This document shows positions 1-5,685 of a DNA stretch of 7,451 nt, one piece after another. The notes beneath the pieces are model-generated. The model saw only the letters and a program-made list of their open reading frames with translations, did no database searches and had not been told where the DNA came from. The stretch is taken from assembly GCA_025456165.1 (NCBI GenBank), contig JALOLI010000067.1, positions 1-7,451 of the forward strand. The letters are read 5' to 3'. Numbering within the stretch: position 1 is the stretch's first letter; each line of letters starts with the position of its first letter. This DNA comes from Acidimicrobiia bacterium (GTDB lineage Bacteria > Actinomycetota > Acidimicrobiia > UBA5794 > UBA11373). The translations under genes and the position numbers were made by a program.

Positions 1-1
1 G

Positions 2-262
2 CAGCTGCCGCTGCCCCCCGACTACCGCAAGAAGATCGACTCCGACGTGGCCGACATGAAGAACACCGGGCCGCGCTACGGGGGCGCCATCAACGCCGCC
101 CTGCTGTTGAAGGAGTTCGTGGGCGACGTCCCCTGGGCCCATCTGGACATCGCCGGGCCGGCCCGGGCGCCGGAGACGGCCCACTACCTGGCCAAGGGGG
201 GCACCGGCTTTGGGGTGCGTACCCTGGTGGCCCTGGCGGAGGCCCTGGGCTCGGGCTCCTGA
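2..262 (+). CDS. pepA: Leucyl aminopeptidase (M17 family), C-terminal fragment
   Basis: This is the last 86 residues of a cytosolic M17 leucyl aminopeptidase, a hexameric two-metal exopeptidase that removes N-terminal residues from peptides. The reading frame is open from base 2 to a TGA at 260-262; the start lies left of the window. Family hallmarks are visible: NTGPRYGGAINAALLLKEFV matches the conserved N-x-G-x-RYGGAI-x-A helix, then PWAHLDIAGPA, then KGGTGFGVRTLVALAEAL, the usual end of the catalytic domain. The metal ligands and the NTDAEGR-type motif lie upstream and cannot be checked. It ends 3 bases before the stop of the convergent YCII-type gene, so the two share their 3' ends, and no terminator hairpin fits between them. 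The family is secure; the exact substrate preference cannot be read from this fragment. Confidence 0.95.
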   Translation, partial: QLPLPPDYRKKIDSDVADMKNTGPRYGGAINAALLLKEFVGDVPWAHLDIAGPARAPETAHYLAKGGTGFGVRTLVALAEALGSGS

Positions 263-265
263 GCC

Positions 266-595
266 TCAGCCACCCAGGAAGGGCCGCACCTCGACCCTCC
301 GGTTGCAGGCCCGGGATCCCTCGGCGGCGAGGGCGAGCGCGGCGTCCTGGTCGGGGGCATCGATGATCCAAAGGCCGCTCAGGTACTCCCTCGAGGCCAG
401 GAGGGGTCCGGCGGCGACGACCGCCGCCCCGCCTCGGTTGTCGATGACGGTGGAGGCGCCGGGCGACGCGAGCCCGCCGGCCAGGACCAAGTGCCCCCGA
501 GCCTGGAGCCGTTCGTTGAACGCGTCAATGGCCGCCATCTCGCTCGGGGTGGCGGAGCCGCTGCGGTCGTCGATCACGGAAACCATGTACCGCAT
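266..595 (-). CDS. YCII/DGPF-domain small protein
   Basis: A 109-residue protein of the YCII-related (DGPF) family, a ferredoxin-like alpha/beta fold common in actinobacteria and often of unknown role. It opens with MRYMVSVIDD, the usual first strand of these proteins (compare MRYMLLIY). GHLVLAGGLASP follows at residues 34-45, then AAGPLLASREYLSGLWIID at 61-79 and RRVEVRPF at 99-106. The signature DGPF tetrapeptide is degenerate here: AGPL replaces it, so any activity linked to that motif is uncertain. The ATG at 595 is chosen because GGGAGAGG (bases 610-603) sits 7 bases upstream as a good ribosome binding site, and because the homology begins exactly there. The frame stays open far upstream, antisense to the sugar transferase, but that part does not look like a real protein. 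It converges with pepA. The function is not known. Confidence 0.85.
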   Translation of the reverse strand: MRYMVSVIDDRSGSATPSEMAAIDAFNERLQARGHLVLAGGLASPGASTVIDNRGGAAVVAAGPLLASREYLSGLWIIDAPDQDAALALAAEGSRACNRRVEVRPFLGG

Positions 596-602
596 CCCTG
601 GT

Positions 603-610
603 CCTCTCCC
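603..610 (-). promoter_or_regulatory. Ribosome binding site of the YCII-type gene
   Basis: On the minus strand GGGAGAGG lies 7 bases before the ATG at 595. It decides the start against a frame that stays open much further upstream. It is the only clear Shine-Dalgarno sequence seen before a gene start in this window. Confidence 0.65.
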
Positions 611-664
611 GTCGTCGCCTCGGGCTTCCCTCTGGGGCCGTCGCCCGCCCCGGGTGTGAAGTGG

Positions 665-670
665 ATTATC
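665..670 (-). promoter_or_regulatory. Possible -10 element for the YCII-type gene
   Basis: GATAAT on the minus strand matches TATAAT at five of six positions in an otherwise GC-rich divergent intergenic region. It would place a transcription start near base 658 and give a leader of about 60 bases that includes the ribosome binding site. No convincing -35 hexamer lies 16-19 bases upstream, so this is only a candidate. Confidence 0.35.
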
Positions 671-756
671 CCCGCGCCCGACCGGCCGGCGACGGAGGCC
701 CGGTCGGCGAGCGGGGCCCGAGGAATGGCGGAGTCGCCCATCCTGAGCGGCCCACA

Positions 757-794
757 GGCCACCCTCGCGAGGGGGCCGGGCCGCCGGCCCCCTC
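757..794. repeat. Overlapping palindrome and 11-bp stem-loop before the sugar transferase gene
   Basis: Two inverted repeats overlap. The left one is the perfect 12-bp palindrome CCCTCGCGAGGG (762-773), extendable by GGCC arms at 757-760 and 774-777 with one bulged A. The right one is a perfect 11-bp stem, GAGGGGGCCGG (769-779) and CCGGCCCCCTC (784-794), around the loop GCCG. They share bases 769-777, so they cannot both form. The right stem ends 20 bases before the ATG at 815. No T-run follows on either strand, so it is not a standard intrinsic terminator. A regulatory role is inference. Confidence 0.55.
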
Positions 795-799
795 CGGAC

Positions 800-805
800 T
801 AGCCT
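800..805 (+). promoter_or_regulatory. Possible -10 element for a near-leaderless sugar transferase mRNA
   Basis: TAGCCT fits the TANNNT consensus and is followed by 9 bases before the ATG at 815. No Shine-Dalgarno sequence lies in between, so a transcript beginning 0-3 bases before the ATG is plausible. No good -35 hexamer is present at 16-18 bases upstream; GC-rich stem sequence occupies that place. Confidence 0.3.
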
Positions 806-814
806 CGTCGGCAC

Positions 815-1975
815 ATGGCACGGCGGATCATCACCCTCACGGTGGTGCTCGACCTGGCGGCATTGGCGGTCGCCCAGGTCGTGGCCTCGCTGCTGACGTT
901 CCGGATCCCGTTGCCCTGGCTGTTCCGGGGCGACGCCTGGACCATGGTGGGGGCCCTCACCGGAAGTGCCCTGGTGGGCCTCTACGTCTCGCGCCGCTCC
1001 GCCGGCAACGGGGTGTTCCGCCCCTCCTTGGGCCTGATGCTGGCGCACCGCTGGGTGCAGCGGCAGCGCCCCTGGGCGGAGAGCATGGTGCTTGTCGCCA
1101 CCGAGAAAGTGCTCATCGATCACCTGAAGGGGGCGCCGCACGCCAACGTCCTCGAGGTGCTCGATCCCGCCGGCACGATGCCCGAGCGGCCTTTGCCCCC
1201 CGGCACCACCCTGGTGGTGGACCTGCGGGCGGTGCTCAGCGACGAGATGGCGCGCTTCGTCTCGTCGTGCAACCTGGCCGGCTACCCAATGGTCTCTCTG
1301 ATCAACGCCTACGAGGAGCACACCGGGCGCCTGGCCATCGTTCACCTGTATGAGGGCTGGGAGCTGACCGTCCCCCTGTCGGGCCGCACTCCCTACATGC
1401 GCTCCAAGCGAGTGCTCGACACCATCCTCGTGCTGCTGGCGGCCCCGGTGGTGGGCGCCGTGGGCCTGCTGTTCGCCCTGGCCGTCAGGCTGGACTCGCC
1501 CGGGCCGGTCATCTTCAAGCAGTTCCGCATTGGGCTGGAGGGCCGCCCCTTCACCCTTTACAAGTTCCGCACCATGCGGGTGGGAGCGGGGGACGGCGAG
1601 GCCCGCTTCGCCCGCCCGGGCGACGACCGCCTGACCCGGGTGGGTCGGCTGCTGCGGCGCATCCGCCTCGATGAGCTGCCCCAGTTGTGGAATGTGTTGA
1701 AGGGGGACCTGGCGCTGGTGGGGCCCCGGCCGGAGCAGGGCCCGTTCGTGGAGCGGTTCTCCGAGTCGATCCCCTTCTACACCCATCGCCACCTGGTGCG
1801 GCCCGGGATCACCGGCTGGGCCCAGGTGAACTTCGGCTACGCCGACTCCGAGGCCGACACCGTGGAGAAGCTCTCCTACGACCTCTACTACGTCAAGCAC
1901 CTGTCGCCCTGGCTCGACCTGGAGATCCTGGGGCGAAGCGTATGGACGGTGCTCTCGGGCTTCGGGGCCCGCTGA
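815..1975 (+). CDS. Polyprenyl-phosphate sugar-1-phosphate transferase (bacterial sugar transferase family)
   Basis: This 386-residue membrane enzyme probably transfers a sugar-1-phosphate from a nucleotide sugar to undecaprenyl phosphate, the first step of exopolysaccharide or glycoprotein glycan assembly on the inner face of the membrane. Two hydrophobic segments (about residues 6-28 and 42-58) precede a soluble middle region (about 85-185). A membrane-associated helix follows at about 199-225 and then the catalytic domain. Catalytic-domain motifs are complete: KRVLDTILVLLAAP (198-211), DSPGPVIFKQFRIG (227-240), KFRTMR (250-255), the Asp-Glu pair D286-E287 in LDELPQLWNVLKGDLALVGP (285-304), and RPGITGWAQVNF (329-340). 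Full-length relatives of the WbaP/EPS type are usually around 450-500 residues with four or five N-terminal helices, so this one is short. The middle region lacks the glycine-rich nucleotide-binding loop seen in many relatives. No other glycan gene is in the window, so the sugar and final product are unknown. Confidence 0.92.
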   Translation: MARRIITLTVVLDLAALAVAQVVASLLTFRIPLPWLFRGDAWTMVGALTGSALVGLYVSRRSAGNGVFRPSLGLMLAHRWVQRQRPWAESMVLVATEKVLIDHLKGAPHANVLEVLDPAGTMPERPLPPGTTLVVDLRAVLSDEMARFVSSCNLAGYPMVSLINAYEEHTGRLAIVHLYEGWELTVPLSGRTPYMRSKRVLDTILVLLAAPVVGAVGLLFALAVRLDSPGPVIFKQFRIGLEGRPFTLYKFRTMRVGAGDGEARFARPGDDRLTRVGRLLRRIRLDELPQLWNVLKGDLALVGPRPEQGPFVERFSESIPFYTHRHLVRPGITGWAQVNFGYADSEADTVEKLSYDLYYVKHLSPWLDLEILGRSVWTVLSGFGAR

Positions 1976-1999
1976 GCGATCCGTGGCCGGGACGGCGTC

Positions 2000-4807
2000 C
2001 TACGGGATGGGGTAGGAGGCCAGCGGAGCGCCGGTGGCGGCATGCCGCAGGGTCAGGACCGATCCGTCGCCCACCGCCCTTCCCAGGGCGGCCAGGGCCC
2101 CGCCGGGGCCGAGACTCGCCAGGGCCTCGGTCAGGTAGCCGCCGGGGAACTCGGGGGCGGCGAGGAGGCTGCCGGTGAGGGGATCGGCGACGGTGGCCAC
2201 CAGCGTGCCGTCGGCCGCCGTGCCCAGCACCGCCACGTCGGTGGCCGGCCCGCCGCCGACGTCGGCGAGGCGGGCGAGGGTCGCCACCGCGGCCAGGTTG
2301 GCCAGGGGGAAGGAGGCCGCCTGAGCGCCGGACACCGGGTCCAGGCTGAGGAGGTGGATCGTGCCGGCGGCCGGGTCGGCGGCCACGATGACCAGCAGGG
2401 GGTTGCCGCCGGGGTCTTCCGCGGCCACGGCGTCCCGGGCCAGCAGGGTGGGGGACAGGCTGAGGCGGGCGGTCAGGCGGCCGTCGCCGGCCCGGCGGGC
2501 CACGGCGACGAGGGTCCCGGAGGAGTCGTTGCCCACCAGAACGAGGCGGGAGGCGGCATCCTCGCCCGGCAGGGCGACGAGGGCTGCCGGGGTGAGGTCG
2601 GCGCCGAAGGACATCCGTCCCCGGCGCTCCCCGGTGGCGGCGTCGCGTTTGACGACCCGGGCGGAGCCATCGGAGGCCTGGGCCAGGACTGCCAGGATGG
2701 GCGAGGCGGCGTCGGCCGCGGGCACGAGGGTGATCTGGAGGGAGGCCAGCGCCGCGCTGAGCCCGAAGGAGGTGACGCGGCGCCCATTGCCGGCGTCTAC
2801 CACGACGACGCGGGCCGGGCGGCCGGGGGCGGTGAGCAGCACGGCCACCTCGTTCGCGGCAGAGCGGGCGAGGCTGGGCACGGCCACCGCGTCGATGGGG
2901 GTGTAGCCCGCCGGGGCCAGGGTCGCAGAGGCCAGCACCTGCCCGGTGGCACCCGAGTAGACGTTGAGGACCGGGGCCGACCCGTCGCGGGTGTAGGCCA
3001 CGGCGGCCTCGCCGGTGCCGTCGCCGTCCACGTCGCCGGGGGCGGCCAGCACCCCCTCGAGCGGGGTGGCGCAGGCGACGGGCAGCGCCACCTGGAGATC
3101 CCAGGGGCCGCCGTTGGCGGCGGTGACATGGAGGTCGAGGAGGGCGGTATGCCCGTTCGGGGTGTCGGCTGCCAGGCCGAGGTCCCAGTCGGCGGTGTTG
3201 TCGGCGGTGGCGCCGGCAGCCAGGTCGGGATAGCCGGAGGCGGTGTTCCACAGGACGGTCACGTAGGGATCCGCCGAGGTGAGGGTGGCGGACACTCCGG
3301 CGAGGGCCAGGCCCTGGTTGGCGAGCGCGGTGAAGGCTTCCACCGCCTCGCCGCATTCCGCCACGCCGTCGGCGTCGCCCCGGCTGTCTCCCAGGGCGTC
3401 GTCGTCCAGGGTGAAGGCGGCGAGCACTACCGGGCCGCCCGGGTCGATGGGGGCGGTGGCTGGACCGGAGCAGGGCAGGGTGTCGGGCGGCGGGGCGCCG
3501 ACGTTGTAGACCTGCATCGAACGCAGGCCGAGGCGGCCGCGCAGGTCCCGGGTGGTGAAGGGGCGCGGGCCGCCCTCTCCGGTGAAGGTGATCTCCAGAG
3601 CGGCGCCGGTCGCCGAGCACTTGGTCACGGTGGCGCCGGTGACCGTGCTCATCCCGGGGAGGCGGGAGGCGAGGTCGCCGGCGGTGAAGGTGCGCGTCCA
3701 GCGGGCGTTGGGATTGCCGGTCGAGGCGAGGCGGCTCCAGTGATCGTCCACCGCCCGCAGGTAGGGGACGTAGGCGGTGAAGCCGTTCTCGGAGTCCTCG
3801 GTCCAGCCGAAGGTGCTCGACGAGTAGAAGGTCTCGATGGGGATCAGGGCGCCGTTGCGGGTCTCCGACGGGTGGGTCATCACCTGGCCCGCCGTGGCCG
3901 ACACCGCGTCGATCCACGGCTGGGTGGCGTGGCCCCAGCCCGCGTAGTACTGGTCGACGGTGGTGTCGTAGACGTGGCACCAGCACCACGGCCGGCCGGC
4001 CGGGTCGCCCCGGTCCAGGGCCCGGTGCAGGGCATAGGAGCGGGCGGCGACCGCCTGGGCTTCCAGGGCGGCCTGGGCCCCCATGTTCCCCCAGGCGTAA
4101 GGGCTCTCGGAGATGCCCAGGATGTAGGCCTCCACTCCGATCTCGAGTGAGGCGTTGAAGCCGAGGTTGTTGTCGGGGCGGATGTGCAGCGTGCCGGAGG
4201 CGTACCGGCAGGGGCGCCAGACCGTCCCGCCGGGAGCGTTCCAGTCGGGCAGGGTGCAGCCGCCGATCTCGAGGGCGGCGGTGGGGGCGGCGGCGGCTCC
4301 ATCCCAGGAGGCGTCGATGGTGCAGGGGCCTTCCATGGTTCCCGACGGCCCGGTCACCCGGCAGTTGCCGCCTCCGAGGTGCTCGACGACGGCCCTTTCT
4401 CCTGCGGCCAGGACGAGCGTGCCGGCTCCCTGGGTGAAGGTCGCCGGAGCGACCGGGGCGCTGCCGGTGGCCACCAGCGTCAACTCGAGTCGAGTGACCT
4501 CCTGCGTGAGCCCGACCCAGAGCGGGGCGGCGAGGAGCGCCGGGTCGGCAGATCCGGGGGAGGCACCGGTGAAGTAGTGGGAGAGGATCTGCTGCCAGGT
4601 GTGGCCCTCACGAGCCATGCCGTAAGCGCCGTACTGGCTCAAGCCCACCGAGTGGCCGTAGCCGCCGCCGAGGAAGGTGAAGGTGACGTCTGCGGAGGCC
4701 TCCGGAGCGGCCGGGAGGAGGGCGGCGAGGCTCAGCGCGAGGCTGATCGCCACCACGCCGAACCGCCGCAGCGGCGACCCAGACTGCTCTGTGTAGTGAA
4801 TCCGCAC
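2000..4807 (-). CDS. Secreted SpoIID/LytB-domain protein with Ig-like segment and C-terminal beta-propeller repeats
   Basis: A 935-residue exported protein. It starts at a GTG (4807); an in-frame TGA 24 bases upstream leaves little room for another start, but no Shine-Dalgarno sequence is seen. Residues 13-39 form a signal peptide (LRR, a hydrophobic core, then ASA before D40). GGGYGHSVGLSQYGAYGMAR (47-66) is the LytB/SpoIID GHGxGxSQ element, placed before the main domain. The SpoIID core (about 214-350) shows VEAYILGISES with probable catalytic E234, QAALEAQAVAARSYALHRAL (245-264), YDTTVDQYYAG (280-290), ETFYSSSTFG (325-334) and VPYLRAVDDHW (347-357). SpoIID enzymes are lytic transglycosylases acting on stripped peptidoglycan. 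Residues about 454-580 look like an Ig-like domain of secreted proteins. Residues 582-935 contain seven repeats of about 50 residues, the first with a DVDGDG calcium-type motif, suggesting a beta-propeller. Ten cysteines, none in the propeller, suggest disulfides. The exact role is unknown, but it is probably wall remodelling. Confidence 0.9.
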   Translation of the reverse strand: MRIHYTEQSGSPLRRFGVVAISLALSLAALLPAAPEASADVTFTFLGGGYGHSVGLSQYGAYGMAREGHTWQQILSHYFTGASPGSADPALLAAPLWVGLTQEVTRLELTLVATGSAPVAPATFTQGAGTLVLAAGERAVVEHLGGGNCRVTGPSGTMEGPCTIDASWDGAAAAPTAALEIGGCTLPDWNAPGGTVWRPCRYASGTLHIRPDNNLGFNASLEIGVEAYILGISESPYAWGNMGAQAALEAQAVAARSYALHRALDRGDPAGRPWCWCHVYDTTVDQYYAGWGHATQPWIDAVSATAGQVMTHPSETRNGALIPIETFYSSSTFGWTEDSENGFTAYVPYLRAVDDHWSRLASTGNPNARWTRTFTAGDLASRLPGMSTVTGATVTKCSATGAALEITFTGEGGPRPFTTRDLRGRLGLRSMQVYNVGAPPPDTLPCSGPATAPIDPGGPVVLAAFTLDDDALGDSRGDADGVAECGEAVEAFTALANQGLALAGVSATLTSADPYVTVLWNTASGYPDLAAGATADNTADWDLGLAADTPNGHTALLDLHVTAANGGPWDLQVALPVACATPLEGVLAAPGDVDGDGTGEAAVAYTRDGSAPVLNVYSGATGQVLASATLAPAGYTPIDAVAVPSLARSAANEVAVLLTAPGRPARVVVVDAGNGRRVTSFGLSAALASLQITLVPAADAASPILAVLAQASDGSARVVKRDAATGERRGRMSFGADLTPAALVALPGEDAASRLVLVGNDSSGTLVAVARRAGDGRLTARLSLSPTLLARDAVAAEDPGGNPLLVIVAADPAAGTIHLLSLDPVSGAQAASFPLANLAAVATLARLADVGGGPATDVAVLGTAADGTLVATVADPLTGSLLAAPEFPGGYLTEALASLGPGGALAALGRAVGDGSVLTLRHAATGAPLASYPIP

Positions 4808-4810
4808 ACT

Positions 4811-4844
4811 CTGAGCATCGGATGGGGCTCAGGGGACCTTGAGC
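4811..4844. repeat. Three mutually pairing 6-base arms before the SpoIID-type gene
   Basis: CTGAGC (4811-4816), GCTCAG (4827-4832) and TTGAGC (4839-4844) lie in the 80-base gap between the sirtuin stop and the SpoIID start. The middle arm can pair fully with the first (6 bp, 10-base loop) or with the third (5 bp, GCTCA with TGAGC), so two alternative stems are possible in a minus-strand leader RNA. The arm nearest the gene ends 3 bases before the GTG start. The stems are short, so chance is possible. Confidence 0.35.
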
Positions 4845-4875
4845 ACTATGCGTGGTGGAGAGCCACTCTGCGTGG
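4841..4875. repeat. Imperfect tandem direct repeat upstream of the SpoIID-type gene
   Basis: GAGCACTATGCGTGG (4841-4855) and GAGCCACTCTGCGTGG (4860-4875) differ by one inserted base and one substitution, with right ends exactly 20 bases apart. On the minus strand the left copy contains CATAGT, a weak -10-like hexamer (4850-4845) that would start an RNA about 30 bases before the GTG at 4807. A pair of protein-binding sites two helical turns apart is an inference. Confidence 0.4.
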
Positions 4876-4887
4876 GGAAGGGCGCGA

Positions 4888-5637
4888 TCAGGCGAGGGCA
4901 GCGACGAGGGCGGGGAGGGCCGTGCCCGCGGGCGCCTGGAGGCGGATGGAGGCCAGGTGGTCGAAGTCGGTGGGGCCCAGGTTGAGCACCACGAAGGGGC
5001 AGCCGCGCTCGGCGACTCGCAGCGGGACGTAGGCGGCGGGGAACACGGTGAGGGTGGAGCCGACGCTGATGACGGCGTCGGCGCGTTCGGCCAGGTCCAG
5101 GGCCTCCTCGACGGCCCCGGCGGGCATCATCTCGCCGAAGTAGACCACGGCGGTCTTCAGGATCGCCCCGCACAGCAGGCAGGAGGGGTCGTCCTCCCCG
5201 GCATCGACCCGGCGGAGTACGGCGGCGGTGGCCTGGCGGTCCCCGCAGCCCAGGCAGACGGTGGTGTGGGCATTGCCGTGGAGTTCCACCACCGCTTCGG
5301 CGGGCAGCCCGGCCTTCTGGTGCAGTCCGTCGATGTTCTGGGTGACGCAGCCGATCATCCGCCCGGCGGCCCAAAGGGCCGCCAGGGCGCGGTGGGCGGC
5401 GTTGGGGACGGCGTCCAGGGCCCCCGAGGTCATTCGCATCTTCCAGGATCGGCGGCGGGTGTCGGGGTAGCGCAGGTAGCGGTCGAGGGTGAACTCGTCG
5501 GGGTCCACCTTCGTCCAGACCCCGTCGGGGCCGCGGAAGTCGGGAATGCCCGACTCCGTGGAGATCCCGGCGCCGGTGAAGGCCAGGATGCGGCGGCAGG
5601 GCCGCAGCAACTCGGCGGCGGCGGCGATACCCTCCAT
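4888..5637 (-). CDS. cobB: Sir2-family NAD-dependent protein deacylase (sirtuin)
   Basis: A 249-residue cytoplasmic sirtuin that removes acyl groups from lysines using NAD, yielding nicotinamide and O-acyl-ADP-ribose; bacterial targets often include acetyl-CoA synthetase. All core motifs are present in order: FTGAGISTESGIPDFRG (20-36, NAD loop), TQNIDGLHQKAG (99-110), catalytic H120 in VELHGN, zinc ligands C128/C131 and C153/C156, VVYFGEMMP (164-172), VGSTLTVFPAA (192-202) and VLNLGPT (217-223). The length is normal for a bacterial sirtuin. The Tyr-x-x-Arg pair linked to succinyl/malonyl removal in CobB and SIRT5 appears to be Trp65-x-x-Arg68, so plain deacetylation is my guess. The ATG at 5637 has no Shine-Dalgarno but follows TACCAT by 7 bases, suggesting a leaderless mRNA. 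It lies 80 bases before the SpoIID-type gene and 48 bases after the stop of the small unknown gene. The symbol cobB denotes the family, not proven orthology. Confidence 0.94.
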   Translation of the reverse strand: MEGIAAAAELLRPCRRILAFTGAGISTESGIPDFRGPDGVWTKVDPDEFTLDRYLRYPDTRRRSWKMRMTSGALDAVPNAAHRALAALWAAGRMIGCVTQNIDGLHQKAGLPAEAVVELHGNAHTTVCLGCGDRQATAAVLRRVDAGEDDPSCLLCGAILKTAVVYFGEMMPAGAVEEALDLAERADAVISVGSTLTVFPAAYVPLRVAERGCPFVVLNLGPTDFDHLASIRLQAPAGTALPALVAALA

Positions 5638-5644
5638 GCGGGTG

Positions 5645-5650
5645 ATGGTA
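5645..5650 (-). promoter_or_regulatory. Possible -10 element for a leaderless sirtuin mRNA
   Basis: TACCAT on the minus strand is separated from the ATG at 5637 by exactly 7 bases, which would place the transcription start at the initiation codon. The gene has no upstream Shine-Dalgarno sequence. No recognisable -35 hexamer is found; the spacer region instead holds a 10-bp palindrome at 5663-5672. Confidence 0.35.
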
Positions 5651-5662
5651 GGCAGGGCGAGG

Positions 5663-5683
5663 AGGGATCCCTGCGGGGGGGGG
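5663..5683. repeat. 10-bp palindrome and a nine-G tract before the sirtuin gene
   Basis: AGGGATCCCT (5663-5672) is a perfect palindrome, and a run of nine G follows at 5675-5683 after two unrelated bases. The tract sits 2 bases beyond the stop codon of the 145-residue gene, so length changes there would not alter either protein, but they would change spacing within the sirtuin upstream region. The tract is also a place where assembly errors are common. Confidence 0.5.
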
Positions 5684-5685
5684 TG

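Noticed and set aside
596..1900. Open minus-strand frame extending the YCII-type protein upstream across the sugar transferase
   Set aside because: The added residues are low-complexity His/Gly/Gln/Arg-rich antisense translation; the YCII homology and a good ribosome binding site both point to the ATG at 595.
1990..2000. GGACGGCGTCC as a bidirectional terminator between the convergent sugar transferase and SpoIID genes
   Set aside because: The arms leave a single-base loop and there is no T-run on either side; a hairpin of this size is not credible.
1893..3989. Second long minus-strand open frame in another phase of the SpoIID gene
   Set aside because: Arg/Pro/His-rich shadow sequence without domains; it also runs into the sugar transferase.
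2042..4150. Long plus-strand open frame of about 700 codons opposite the SpoIID gene
   Set aside because: It is Gly/Gln/Arg-rich with no recognisable domain, as expected for antisense of a GC-rich gene; the minus-strand protein has a signal peptide and clear motifs.
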